This document shows positions 1 through 10,700 of a stretch of 64,000 bases of DNA, piece after piece. Source of the DNA: Calditrichota bacterium (GTDB taxonomy: Bacteria > CLD3); contig QQUF01000053.1 in assembly GCA_008501735.1 (NCBI GenBank), positions 124,001-188,000 of the forward strand. The letters are read 5' to 3'. The notes beneath the pieces are model-generated. The model saw only the letters and a program-made list of their open reading frames with translations. It ran no database searches and had not been told where the DNA came from. Position 1 is the first letter of the stretch, and each line of letters opens with the position of its first letter. The position numbers and the translations under genes are program-made.

Positions 1-201
1 ATCGCCTCCTGAACAAAATCCTTTTCCTTCACCTGTGATTACAACAACTTTTACATCGTCCATTTCTTGCAATTCACCTGTCAAAACTTCGAGTTCTCGG
101 TAAACTTCAAACGTCAAAGAATTAAGAGTTTTGGGTCTTTGGAAAGTGATTGTGCAAATTCCGTTTACAGTCTCTAATTTGAAATTATTTTTTTTAGTCA
201 T
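1..201 (-). CDS. Enoyl-CoA hydratase/isomerase family protein, N-terminal part (runs off the left edge)
   Basis: Only the first 67 codons lie in the window. The start ATG is at 201 and the frame is open to base 1. The product begins MTKKNNFKLETVNGICTITF and reaches ITGEGKGFCSGGD, the first oxyanion-hole segment of the crotonase fold (usual form 'tG.G.aFcaGaD'). Crotonases hydrate or isomerise acyl-CoA thioesters in beta-oxidation or related routes; the exact substrate cannot be read from this fragment. The gene is divergent from acetyl-CoA synthetase with a 122-bp gap, so both promoters should lie in 202-323. The neighbourhood fits acyl-CoA metabolism. Confidence 0.85.
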   Translation of the reverse strand, partial: MTKKNNFKLETVNGICTITFQRPKTLNSLTFEVYRELEVLTGELQEMDDVKVVVITGEGKGFCSGGD

Positions 202-323
202 TTTTAGAAATTTTCCCTTGTATAAAAATTGAAAAAATTTGGTCTTTACTTTCCCATTAAAATAAAAATTACTTACTTTAAAAAGCACAAAATTCTTTCC
301 AAAATCAAAAACAGGAGAAATTT

Positions 324-2219
324 ATGTCTGGCAAAAATGACTCGGAGTTTTTTTACCCTTCCGAAGAAGTTAAAGCTCAAGCTAACGTAAAAGATTACGA
401 ATCGCTTTACAAACGTTCAATCGAAGACCGAGAAGGGTTTTGGGCTGAAAGAGCAGAGGATTTGGAGTGGTTTCAAAAATGGGATAAAGTTTTAGATGAT
501 AGTAACAAGCCATTCTATAAGTGGTTTGTCGGAGGGAAAACAAACATCGTTCACAATGCGATTGACAGACATCTGAAAACTTGGCGAAGAAACAAAGTTG
601 CTTTGATTTGGGAAGGTGAACCCGGAGATGTAAGAACTTATTCTTACCACGCACTTAATCGCGAAGTCTCAAGGTTTGCAAATGTGCTCAAAAGTATGGG
701 GGTTAAAAGAGGCGAAATTGTTACAATTTATATGCCTCAAGTTCCTGAACTTCCTATTGCGATGATTGCTTGTGCGAAAATCGGAGCTGCTCACAGTGTT
801 GTTTACGGAGGATTTAGCCACGAAGCACTTTCCGACAGAATTAACGATGCACAAAGTCGAGTTCTTGTTACAGCCGACGGAGGTTGGCGACGAGGAAAAA
901 TTACTGATTTGAAAAAAATCGCTAACAACGCAATGAAAAATTCACCGACAATTGAAGTTTGCATCACCGTAAAAAGAACGGAACACGAAGTTTATATGGA
1001 AAATGACCGCGATTTTTGGTACCACGATTTGATGGGACTTCCAATTGCGAGTCCAAAATGTGAAACCGAAGTTATGGACGCAGAAGATATGCTTTTCATT
1101 CTTTACACTTCGGGAACGACAGGGAAACCAAAAGGAGTTTTGCATACTCACGGAGGTTATTCGGTTTACACTTCAACAACTCATAAATACGTTTTTGACA
1201 TAAAAGATGAAGACCGTTGGTGGTGTGCTGCTGACCCAGGTTGGATTACAGGACATTCTTACATTGTTTATGCTCCGTTAATTAACGGCTCAACTGTAAT
1301 GATGTACGAAGGAGCTCCGAATCATCCTTATCCGAATCGTTGGTGGCAAATGATTGAAAAATACGGAATCACAATTCTTTACACTTCGCCGACAGCTGTC
1401 AGAGGTTTGATGCGTTTTGGTGATTCTTGGTCGCAAAAACACGACTTGAGTTCGCTCAGACTTCTTGGTTCTGTTGGTGAACCGATAAATCCTGAGGCTT
1501 GGAAATGGTACCACAAAGTAATTGGGCGTGAAAAATGTCCGATTATGGATACTTGGTGGCAAACAGAAACAGGCGGTTTTATGATTACACCTTTACCGAT
1601 TACTCCTTTGAAACCAGGTTCTGCAACAAAGCCATTTTTCGGAAATGAAGTTGCGGTTGTTGACGACGCAGGAAATGAAGTTAAAGCAGGTGAAGTTGGA
1701 AAATTAGTTTTAAAAGCTCCTTGGCCCGGAATGGCGAGAACAATTTATGGTGACGATGAACGTTACAAAGAAGTTTATTGGAAAGAGTTTGAAAAGCAAG
1801 GTTGGTACAAAGCAGGTGATTCTGCAAGAATTGACGAAGACGGTTACGTTTGGGTAATTGGAAGAATTGACGACGTGATAAAAGTTAGTGGTTACAGACT
1901 TGGAACGGCAGAAGTCGAAAGTGCTTTTGTAAGTCATTCTGATGTTGCGGAATCTGCTGCAATCGCTTTGCCTCACGAACTTAAAGGAAATTGTATTCAT
2001 GTTTTTGCAATTCTTCGAGCAGGAATGAGCGGAAGTAAAGAACTTGAAGCCGAGTTAAAGAATCACGTTTCGGAAGTTCTTGGTCCGATTGCAAAACCTG
2101 AAAAAGTAATTTTTGTGGATTCGTTGCCAAAAACACGAAGTGGGAAAATTATGCGAAGGGTTCTTAAAGCAAGAGCTTTAGGACAAGATGAAGGAGATTT
2201 GAGTACACTCGAATCTTAG
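324..2219 (+). CDS. acs: Acetyl-CoA synthetase (AMP-forming)
   Basis: Activates acetate to acetyl-CoA through acetyl-AMP in the cytoplasm. At 631 aa it is close to the usual ~650 aa of Acs. Visible motifs are the AMP-binding P-loop YTSGTTGKPKG (about residues 262-272), DTWWQTETGG (about 412-421), the hinge/A8 region GRIDDVIKVSGYRLGTAEVE (about 513-532) and the C-terminal PKTRSGKIMRR (about 601-611). The lysine in that last motif is the catalytic residue that is acetylated in characterised Acs enzymes. GGAG lies 7 nt before the ATG, which supports the start. A bidirectional hairpin terminator follows at 2245-2279. The WWQTETGG signature and N-terminal extension favour acetyl-CoA over longer acyl substrates. 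Confidence 0.96.
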   Translation: MSGKNDSEFFYPSEEVKAQANVKDYESLYKRSIEDREGFWAERAEDLEWFQKWDKVLDDSNKPFYKWFVGGKTNIVHNAIDRHLKTWRRNKVALIWEGEPGDVRTYSYHALNREVSRFANVLKSMGVKRGEIVTIYMPQVPELPIAMIACAKIGAAHSVVYGGFSHEALSDRINDAQSRVLVTADGGWRRGKITDLKKIANNAMKNSPTIEVCITVKRTEHEVYMENDRDFWYHDLMGLPIASPKCETEVMDAEDMLFILYTSGTTGKPKGVLHTHGGYSVYTSTTHKYVFDIKDEDRWWCAADPGWITGHSYIVYAPLINGSTVMMYEGAPNHPYPNRWWQMIEKYGITILYTSPTAVRGLMRFGDSWSQKHDLSSLRLLGSVGEPINPEAWKWYHKVIGREKCPIMDTWWQTETGGFMITPLPITPLKPGSATKPFFGNEVAVVDDAGNEVKAGEVGKLVLKAPWPGMARTIYGDDERYKEVYWKEFEKQGWYKAGDSARIDEDGYVWVIGRIDDVIKVSGYRLGTAEVESAFVSHSDVAESAAIALPHELKGNCIHVFAILRAGMSGSKELEAELKNHVSEVLGPIAKPEKVIFVDSLPKTRSGKIMRRVLKARALGQDEGDLSTLES

Positions 2220-2244
2220 ATTTTAACATAAAGTTTTAAAAACA

Positions 2245-2279
2245 AAAAAGCCGTTGAACAATTAATCCAACGGCTTTTT
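2245..2279. terminator. Bidirectional rho-independent terminator between acs and the first giant gene
   Basis: The 12-nt arm AAAAAGCCGTTG (2245-2256) pairs perfectly with CAACGGCTTTTT (2268-2279) across an 11-nt loop. The flanking A and T runs give a U-tract on either strand, so it can serve both acs (plus) and the giant gene ending at 2306 (minus). The GCCGTTG core recurs in the terminators at 7688-7726 and 14314-14350. Confidence 0.85.
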
Positions 2280-2305
2280 AAATTTATGCAATATTCAAAA
2301 GAATC

Positions 2306-5300
2306 TTATTTGTTAGATCTTTGAATTTGGCCTCTTGTGCCATTAAGTTTTTCAATGTCTTGAATTGCATATTTTAACCAAGTTTCTTGCATTTTTGTGA
2401 GTTTACCTTCAATTTTTAATTGTTTGAAAGTATTCACAGACTGAGTAGAAGCTACAGGTAATCCATAAGGATTTGGAGTAGAAACTACAACAGAAGTAAC
2501 TTGATTTTGAGATTTAGAAGGAGCAACTACAGGAGCATCAGAATCAGCAGTTACATAATAATTAGTTTCAGTTGCAGCAACTCCTGCAGGGTCAGTCCAA
2601 GTAAGAACGTTTCCAGCAGAAATTGCAGTACTCCAAGGTCCATTAGGAGTAGCTGAAGTATAAACCCAGTAATTGTTCGCATTTGGAACAGCTGCCCAAG
2701 TTAAAGTTGCACCAGTAATCATTACAACTGGTGGATCTGGTTGAACTACAACATTGTTAGGGTCAATTCTAACTGACATATTACTACCTAAGAAAGGAGT
2801 ATCATTTGCCATTTGTAAACCATCAGCTGAACCACCTGAAATACCTACTGCAGATTGGTTAAGATTAGAAGCAGACATTACTTCGTAGTTCATTTCAATA
2901 ATTCCATTATCATACATAATAACTTGGAAAGTATTTCTTAATGGAGTAAGGTTGTTTGCGAAATAATCAGTTCTCCAAGGAACTTCGTCAAACTGAATTA
3001 TGTATCTACCATTTGCTACATCGTAATATTCAAGAATAGTTCCAAGTGCTAAATGTAAATCATCCCACCAAGGGAAAATCGCATTATTTGTATTTGTAAC
3101 GAGAGGGTTGTTTATCCAAGATGTTCCTGAGAAAACTCCACCGAAATTAATCCAACCATTTGCATTTACATTTCCGGTAGTATAGCTAGTACCGTAGAAT
3201 GGGAATGAGAATGGAAGAGTAATCGCAGAAGTTCCGTCGTCAGAATTAATAGCACCACCAGGAACAGGAGTTCCTAATCCGTTAATATCAAAGAAATCAA
3301 CAGGAATCGCACCGTCTAAACTGCTTGTCCAAGTATGCCCAAATGCATCAGGACCGCCAAAAGCTGGAACTGAAAAGTAAGTAGCTGTAAATGTATCATT
3401 TGCTGGGTTTTGGTCAATGTCATTTGTTTGGACTACAGTAGCACTAACAGTTTGAGAACCAGTTGCTACAGAAGTTGTATTGAAATACAATGTATCCATT
3501 GCACCAGAAGCAAGTCCTGTGAAAGAATCAGAAGCATCAGGAGTTCCATCGTTATCAAAATCAACATCAACAGTTCCGTCAGCAGCAGCAAGACTTAAGT
3601 TTGAAACAATAACACCAATTGAAAGAGGTGAATTACCAGCAGTTGTTGCAGGCATATCAAATCCTGTAATTCCAACATCAGCAGTTGGTAATGCAGTGTA
3701 ACCAGTTGCTAAAGTGTCATTCGATGTATCTCCGTCAACACCACTTGTAAGAGTAACAAATGCATTTGCTGAATATGCTCCAATTGTTGCAGGAGCAGAA
3801 GCAACGTTAACTGTTACAGTTGTTGTATCACCAGAAGCAAGACCTGTAAATGAATTATTACCATCAGCAATGTTGTCTCCGTCAATGTCAACTTCGACAT
3901 TTCCATCACCAGAAACACCACCAAGGTTAGTTACTTGAACATCAACATTCATTGGATTACCAACAAAAACTAATGCATCAGGAGTAACAGAGATAACTGC
4001 CAAATCTTCATTAGGAGTTACTGTGTAGCTAATTGAAGCGTCATTATCAGAAGGGTTACCATCTGTTCCACTTGTAAGAGTTGCAGTTGCAACAGCAGTA
4101 TAAGGTCCAGCAGTTCCAGGAGCAGTTGCATTAATTGTTAATGTAACAGATGCACCAGAAGCTAAACCTGCAAAAGTATCAGTTCCGTCAGCAACACCAT
4201 CGTTGTCAAGGTCAACTTCAACAGTTCCGTCAGCAACATTACTTCCAGTATTTGTTATTTCAACATCAAATGAAATTGGATTACTTGCAGGAGCTAAACC
4301 ACCATTAAGAGCAAAAGCAGTAACAGAAATATCATCAGCAGCATCAAAAATACTTACTTGGTCAAGAGCTGTGTCATATTCAAAATTAAAACCAGTAGAA
4401 CCTGAAATTGCTCTAAATCTAAACTGAACTGTATCACCTGCATAAGCAAGTAAAGAAACAATTGCATTTTCCCAAGGTGAAGCTTCGGTAGGTTGGAACT
4501 CACCAATTTGAGACCAAACACTTGAATCAGTAATACCCGTTGTAAGGTTAATTACATCTAAATGAAATTCACCTGTTGTATTAAGATTGTGCTTCATATG
4601 GAAAAAATAAGAAAGCTTAGGAGCAGCTAATGAACTTAAATCATAACAAATTGAAAGTGCATTGAAAACACTACCAAATGGAGGACCAGAAGTCTCTGTG
4701 TAAAGATAAAGTCCAGCACCGCCACCTTGTTCACTTGTATAATCTTGAGTAGGACCAGTTGCAGATGAACCTGTATTTCCACCAAAGACTGACCAGTTTT
4801 CGTCATCGGCAGTATCTTGAATCCAACCAGTAGTTATGTCAAATGCACCGTTTCCAGTTGCCCAAGTATCAAATGTTTCTAAGTAAGGATAAGTTGTAAC
4901 ACAAGCAGGAGTTACTGGGTAAACAACTCCTGAAGAGTCGTTTGAAGCATCTCCATCAACACCACTTGTAAGTGTTACAAAAGCAGAAGCCGTAACATTT
5001 CCAGCAGTTCCAGGGGCAGTTCCAGCGAAAGTTACAGTTTGAGTAGCACCAACTGCTAAACCAGAAATAGTTGTTAGGTCGTCATTAACACCATCGTCTT
5101 CAAAATCAATTTCTACTGTAATGTCAGCTGGAGCACCACCAAAATTCTGAACTTCAACATCAACATTAATTGCAGCACCAGCAGGAACTGGGTTTGGAGT
5201 AACTGTAACACTTACAACACCAGCGTCTTCGTTTGGAGTAACAGTGTAACCAACAGTTCCAACATTATTGTTCAAGTTTCCGTCAATACCGCTTGTCATT

Positions 5301-7453
5301 ACTGCAGTTGCAGTTGCAGTATAAGGTCCAGCAGTTGCAGGAGCAGTTGTGTTAATTGTAACAGTTGTACTTGCACCAGAAGCTAAACCTGTAAAAGAGG
5401 CAGTTCCATCAGCAACACCGTCAGAGTCAACATCAATTTCAATATCTCCGTCAGCAACGTTTGTTCCAAAGTTTGCTACTGTAACGTCAAAAGAGATTGG
5501 GTTACTTGCAGGAGCGACTCCGTTAAGAACAACATTTGAGATAGCAACGTTATCAGGTAGAACTTGTAAACCGATTCTAATAGCCAAATTATCTTCTACA
5601 AAAGGTCCGTTATCAACAATCAAGATTCCGTCATCACCAGCTTGGTTTTCCCAACCAACAGTTGCATTTAAAACATCATTCTCATCCATATCTAAATAAT
5701 GAATTTCTGCTGTTCCATCAATGTAAAGATGAATTTGGAAAAATAATGGAACTGATCCACCAAAGGCAACAACACCATTCCATTGAATGATTACTCTGTT
5801 GTTAGCTGCTGAGTCGTCTAAGAAAAGAACTTGTCCAGCAGAACTCGGATTTAAGTCATCCCAAAAAGCAGAAATTACACCATTTGGAACTGCCGCATTT
5901 GGCCAAGCTCCGTTAAAACCAAGAGAAGAGTTTCCGTTACCAGCACCAAAATTCATCCAACCGTTTGAACAAATATTAACAACTGTTTCATTTGTTCCGT
6001 AATAATTGAAGTTAAATGGTAATGTTTGAGTACCAAACGAATCGTCAGTTAAAGCTAAATCTATTGTTCCAGGATTACCTGAAATGTCAACAAAGTTAGC
6101 AGGAACTGTTCCGTCTAAACTACTTTCCCAAATGTAACCATAAGTATCAGGACCGCCAGAAGCAGGAACTACAATGTAAGAAGCTGTTCCAGAGTCATCA
6201 CTTGGGTCTTGGTCAATATCATTTGTTTGAGTAACAGTTGCCATAACAGTTGGAGTTCCTGAAGCTGGAGCTGTTGGGTTAAATGTAAGAGTTATTGCAC
6301 CACTTGAAGCTAATCCAGTAATTGATTGAGTATCATCAACGATACCATCATTTTCATAATCAATATCAACATTACCGTCAGCTGGGTTAAGACCAAGGTT
6401 TTCTACTGTAACATCTACAGCGAAAATAGAATTAGCACCTACTGAAGTAGGTACATTAACAGCAGTAACCGCCATATTTGAAGTAGGCAAAACATCGTAG
6501 GAAACATCACTTGTATCATTAGATAGATTGCCATCAACTCCACTTGTTAAAGTAATGGCTGCTGTTACAGTTTGGCTACCAAATGTTAATGGTACTGTAG
6601 CTGAAACATTGTAAGTCATTGCAGCTCCACCAGCTAAACCTGTAAAAGTTCCTGATGCATCAAAGATTCCGTCTCCATCAACATCTAAGTCAATGTTTCC
6701 ATCTGCAGTTAATCCACCTGTTCCGACATTAGAAATATTGATTCCGAAATCTTGTGTTTGACCTGCAAATGCAGGGTTTGGAGGAGTAATACTTGTTAAG
6801 AAAATATCTTCTGATGTTGGAGGATTTGCAATCAATCTGAGGTTTGCTCTATTAGGACTTGCAAAACCTGAGGCAGTTCCACATTGTGAACTTCCATCAG
6901 TATTGATATAAGTTGCTCCACCTGTGACAACAGAATATTCAGCCGAAGCATTTCCATTACTAACCCAAGGTGGAGTAAACATACAAGTTTCCACAACAAG
7001 GTTAGAAGTTCCGTCCCAAGTGAAAGGAGTATCTAAAGTAATCATATGCCAATCATTTGAAACAGTTACAGATTCTCCATTAATAGGACCATAAGAAGTT
7101 GTAAGTCCTGTTTCGTAAGTAGCTGTTAAAGCAGTTGTGCTTGTATTTTTCAAAGCAACAATAAATTCATTCAATGCTGGTACAGCATTCGGAGTTGTAA
7201 TGTAAAATCCAACTTCTGAAATCATTTCACCTGCAGTCATTCCTTCAGCTGTAAGCTCGGCAGCTGTGTAAAGATATTGGGTTCTTTGACTTTCATAGTA
7301 AGCACCTAAAGGATTTGGATAACTAGTTCCGCTATTTACTGCGGTTCCAGTTCCAATTGTGTAGGTTGCAGCAAATAAAGCTGAACTACTCAATGCGACT
7401 GTAACTAAAGCTGTTAAAGCAACTCTAGATGTCATTTTTCGGAGTTTTGTCAT
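2306..7453 (-). CDS. Giant secreted mosaic protein A (CARDB-like repeats, MAM-like and nidogen-like domains)
   Basis: 1715 aa, probably exported. A Lys/Arg-rich start and hydrophobic run end near ALFAA (about residue 29). Approximate order: unique beta domain 30-213; CARDB-like repeats 1-2 (214-432); nidogen-like domain 433-633 containing GWMNFGAGNG and FWDDLNP; repeats 3-4 (634-848); MAM-like jelly roll 849-1035; repeats 5-7 (1035-1363); second nidogen-like domain 1364-1565; FN3-like domain about 1570-1650 containing NNYWVYTSATPNGPW; short polar tail. Each repeat carries an acidic loop such as DVDGDGIFD, like calcium-binding DxDxDG loops. No T9SS sorting domain is seen at the C-terminus. The function is unknown; adhesion or a surface-layer role is inference. 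Long low-complexity antisense ORFs inside it are artefacts. Confidence 0.88.
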   Translation of the reverse strand: MTKLRKMTSRVALTALVTVALSSSALFAATYTIGTGTAVNSGTSYPNPLGAYYESQRTQYLYTAAELTAEGMTAGEMISEVGFYITTPNAVPALNEFIVALKNTSTTALTATYETGLTTSYGPINGESVTVSNDWHMITLDTPFTWDGTSNLVVETCMFTPPWVSNGNASAEYSVVTGGATYINTDGSSQCGTASGFASPNRANLRLIANPPTSEDIFLTSITPPNPAFAGQTQDFGINISNVGTGGLTADGNIDLDVDGDGIFDASGTFTGLAGGAAMTYNVSATVPLTFGSQTVTAAITLTSGVDGNLSNDTSDVSYDVLPTSNMAVTAVNVPTSVGANSIFAVDVTVENLGLNPADGNVDIDYENDGIVDDTQSITGLASSGAITLTFNPTAPASGTPTVMATVTQTNDIDQDPSDDSGTASYIVVPASGGPDTYGYIWESSLDGTVPANFVDISGNPGTIDLALTDDSFGTQTLPFNFNYYGTNETVVNICSNGWMNFGAGNGNSSLGFNGAWPNAAVPNGVISAFWDDLNPSSAGQVLFLDDSAANNRVIIQWNGVVAFGGSVPLFFQIHLYIDGTAEIHYLDMDENDVLNATVGWENQAGDDGILIVDNGPFVEDNLAIRIGLQVLPDNVAISNVVLNGVAPASNPISFDVTVANFGTNVADGDIEIDVDSDGVADGTASFTGLASGASTTVTINTTAPATAGPYTATATAVMTSGIDGNLNNNVGTVGYTVTPNEDAGVVSVTVTPNPVPAGAAINVDVEVQNFGGAPADITVEIDFEDDGVNDDLTTISGLAVGATQTVTFAGTAPGTAGNVTASAFVTLTSGVDGDASNDSSGVVYPVTPACVTTYPYLETFDTWATGNGAFDITTGWIQDTADDENWSVFGGNTGSSATGPTQDYTSEQGGGAGLYLYTETSGPPFGSVFNALSICYDLSSLAAPKLSYFFHMKHNLNTTGEFHLDVINLTTGITDSSVWSQIGEFQPTEASPWENAIVSLLAYAGDTVQFRFRAISGSTGFNFEYDTALDQVSIFDAADDISVTAFALNGGLAPASNPISFDVEITNTGSNVADGTVEVDLDNDGVADGTDTFAGLASGASVTLTINATAPGTAGPYTAVATATLTSGTDGNPSDNDASISYTVTPNEDLAVISVTPDALVFVGNPMNVDVQVTNLGGVSGDGNVEVDIDGDNIADGNNSFTGLASGDTTTVTVNVASAPATIGAYSANAFVTLTSGVDGDTSNDTLATGYTALPTADVGITGFDMPATTAGNSPLSIGVIVSNLSLAAADGTVDVDFDNDGTPDASDSFTGLASGAMDTLYFNTTSVATGSQTVSATVVQTNDIDQNPANDTFTATYFSVPAFGGPDAFGHTWTSSLDGAIPVDFFDINGLGTPVPGGAINSDDGTSAITLPFSFPFYGTSYTTGNVNANGWINFGGVFSGTSWINNPLVTNTNNAIFPWWDDLHLALGTILEYYDVANGRYIIQFDEVPWRTDYFANNLTPLRNTFQVIMYDNGIIEMNYEVMSASNLNQSAVGISGGSADGLQMANDTPFLGSNMSVRIDPNNVVVQPDPPVVMITGATLTWAAVPNANNYWVYTSATPNGPWSTAISAGNVLTWTDPAGVAATETNYYVTADSDAPVVAPSKSQNQVTSVVVSTPNPYGLPVASTQSVNTFKQLKIEGKLTKMQETWLKYAIQDIEKLNGTRGQIQRSNK

Positions 7454-7463
7454 TATGTTCCTT

Positions 7464-7569
7464 CCTTAAGAAAGTTTAAGGTTAAAAAATTTTGGAAATA
7501 AAAAACTTTTTACTTTTAGACCTTGGGGAGGGCTCAAGAAAATTTGTTTTTTACTTCCAAATCTTTAAA
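7464..7569 (-). promoter_or_regulatory. Conserved structured leader and promoter of giant gene A
   Basis: Read on the minus strand. A -10-like TTTAAA (7569-7564) is followed by a long stem, 7561-7546 pairing with 7506-7491: 16 bp with one G-U pair. The loop holds CTTGAGCCCTCCCCAAGG. A small hairpin, CCTTAA (7481-7476) with TTAAGG (7469-7464), then sits directly before the SD-like AAGGA and the ATG at 7453. The same arrangement precedes giant genes B and C. The element could act as RNA (5' stability or translational control) or as DNA (operator); the sequence alone does not decide. Confidence 0.65.
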
Positions 7570-7687
7570 AGTAAAAAAATAGTATCAGTTATTGGAATTT
7601 GGAGGAAAAACTAATCCAAATTGTTTCTAAAGGTAATTTTAGATAAGTTTTTTGGCAAGACTTATTTTTTTCTTCACTTCTAAAATC

Positions 7688-7726
7688 AAAAAAAGCCGTT
7701 GAACATTAAAGTTCAACGGCTTTTTT
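7688..7726 (-). terminator. Rho-independent terminator of giant gene B
   Basis: AAAAGCCGTTGAAC (7691-7704) pairs perfectly with GTTCAACGGCTTTT (7711-7724) around a 6-nt loop, with A and T runs outside. It lies 41 bp beyond the stop of the minus-strand gene ending at 7767. The rest of the 313-bp gap 7454-7766 holds the leader of gene A and no ORF that I can support. Confidence 0.85.
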
Positions 7727-7766
7727 ATTTAAAAATTAGTAATCGAAATTACTATTTCATTTTGAC

Positions 7767-10700
7767 TTATTTCGAGTGTTCTACTTCAAATAAGTTTGGA
7801 TACATTGAGAGTAACCAAGTTTTCACATCTGCGTCAAGTAATCCTTGAGCTTCTAACTCTTTGTATTCTGCAAGCATTTCATCAGTAATTACAATTTGGT
7901 AGTTACTGTTGTTAGCAAGAGAGTTGTTACCTTTGTTAGAAGTTGGAGCAACTACAGGAGCATCAGTGTCAGCAGTTACGTAATAGAAAGGTTCAGCACT
8001 TGCTGCTCCTGCAGGGTCAGTCCAAGTAAGAACGTTTCCGACAGAAGTTGAAGTATTGAAAGGTCCATTAGGATTTGCTGATTGATAAACCCAATAGTTG
8101 TTTGCATTAGTAACAGCAGGCCAACTTAAGTCAGCTCCGTCAATTGTTACAACTGGAGGATCAACACTTGGAGCACCTAAATCATAAATAATGTTTCCAT
8201 TAAAGATTCTTGGAGTGATTGTTACACTAAAGTAACTTCCACCAGCACCTTCTTTGAACTGAATGTTAGCATCTTGTGATTGGATGTTACCAACAGCAGT
8301 TCCGTTAGTGTAGTTTACAGAACCATTCATTCTTGTAACATAGAATCCCTGAGTAGCACCAGCTGCAATTGGAACATTAATCAAGATTGGTAATTGAGTT
8401 GGAGTTCCATCATCTAGAGCAGTACTTGCAGAAGGAACACCAGTAATACTTCCAGCCATTGTCCAGTTAGCAGCATTAGTTTCATTACCAACATAAGTTC
8501 CACCACCTGTAAGATACCAAACTTCAAAATCTCCAACACCTGGATCAAAGTGAACGTCAAAGCAAGTAATTACAACATCATTGATTGCAGTAATATCAAA
8601 CATATTTCCTGCAGAACCATTACCAGAAGCAAAAGTTGTAGTCAAAGAATTGTTACCACAACCTGCAAGAGGAACAGTGTAACCTAAAGTTGCTGAATTG
8701 TTACTTGGATCTCCGTCACCAGCAAGAGTTTGAGTAACAGTTGCAGTGAAAGAACCTGCAACAGCAGCAGGAACAGTTGCAGTAACCATAATTGCTAAAG
8801 TATCACCAGGAGCAATTGGTCCATAAGCTTGACCAGTAATCTCAGGAGTTCCGTCAGTGTCAACATCAAAATCAAAAGTTCCTGAAGCAGGATTGATTCC
8901 GTTGTTCACAAGTTCAAAATCATAATTGTTTGTTGAACCGTCAGCAGGAGCAGTTGGTCCAGTAAGATTTTGAGCGGAAACATCGTCTGTTGGAATGAGT
9001 GTGTAAGTTGAAGTTGCAGTGTCATTACTTGGGTCACCGTCAACACCACTTGTTAAAGTTACTGTTGCAGCAACAGGAATAACTGTAAAAGGAGTTCCTG
9101 TACCTGCAGTAATTGAAGCTGAAACAGTTGTTGTAGCACCAGAAGCTAAACCAGTAAAGTTTGCACTTCCATCAGCAACACCGTCGTTGTCAACATCAAA
9201 GTCAACAGTTCCGTCTCCTGTACTTCCACCATTATTTGTAACATCAACACTAAATGTTGTTGTCATTCCAGAATAAGCATTTCCAACAATAATGTTAGCA
9301 GCTGATAAGTCTTCATTTGGTGCAACAACGTAATTTAAGTTTGCAGTATTGTCAGAAGGATTACCATCTGTTCCACTTGTTAAATTAGCAGTTGCAACAG
9401 CAGTAGCATTTCCTACAGCTATTGGAGCAGTTGCATTGATAGTTAATGTAACAGAAGCACCAGAAGCTAAACCAGTGAAAGTATCACTTCCATCAGAAAC
9501 ACCATCATTGTCAACATCAAGGTCAACAGTTCCGTCAGCAGCATTACTTCCTGTGTTTGTTATTTCAACATCAAAAGCAATTGGGTTACCAGAAGCGGAA
9601 GCTCCATTAAGAGAGAATGCAGTAACAGAAACATCATCAGCTGCATCAAAAATACTTACTTGGTCAAGACCAGTATCGTTATAGAAGTTTGTTCCACCAC
9701 CAACAATAGTTCTAAAGATAATTCTAACTGTATCGCCTGCATAAGGTAATAATGAGAGAATCTCATTTTCCCAAGGGTCAGCTTCAGCAGTTTGGAATTG
9801 TCCGATTAATGACCAAACACTTGAGTCAGTTACACCAGTTGTCAAGTTTTCGACATCAACGTGGAATTCACCAGCAGTTTGGTTATTGTGGAATGCGTGG
9901 TAGAAGAATGAAAGTTTTGGAGCAGCAAGTGCAGCCATATCAAAACAAATCGAAGTTATTGCAAAAACGTTACCAACAGCAGGACCAGAAGTCTCAGTGT
10001 AAAGATAAAGTCCACCACTGCCACCTTGTTCATTTGTGTAATCTTGAGTTGGTCCAGTTGGAGATGAACCTGTTGAACCACCAAAAACAGTCCAGTTTTG
10101 GTTATCATTTGTATTTTGAATCCAACCTGTTGTGATGTCAAATGCACCGTTTCCAGTTGGCCAAGTATCAAATGTTTCTAAATAAGGATAAGTTGTTACA
10201 CAACTTGGAGTAACTGCAAAGGTTACAGAACCTGTATTGTTAGAAGGATCTCCATCAACACCACTCTGTAAAGTGACTGCAACTGAAGCAGTAGCGTTTC
10301 CAGCAGTTCCTGGAGCAGTTGTGTTAAAAGTTGAAGTTCCAGTTGCACCAGAAGCTAAACCTGTAATGTTATCTGAAGCATCAACGATACCATCATCTTC
10401 GAAGTCAATTTCAACTAAAATGTCAGCAGGTGAAGCACCAAGATTCTGAACATCTACATCAAAGCTCATTGCAGAACCTGAAGGAACAGGGTCTGGAGTA
10501 GCAACAACACTTACAACTCCAATATCTTCACTTGGAGTAACTGTATAAACAGTTGAACCAGAGTTATCAGAAGTGTCGCCGTCAACTGCACTTGTAAGAG
10601 TTGCAGTTGCAGAAGCTGTGTAGTTTCCAATTGTTAAAGGAGCAACAGCAGAAACAGTAACTACTGTAGAAGTTCCTGAAGCTAAGCCAGTGAAAGAAGC

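Noticed and set aside
3410-6002. Several plus-strand ORFs of 60-120 codons inside the giant genes, also at 9019-13230 and 16033-19720
   Set aside because: They are antisense to conserved repeat domains, recur wherever the same repeat is encoded, have low-complexity Ser/Pro/Thr composition and no SD. They are shadows of the repeat coding.
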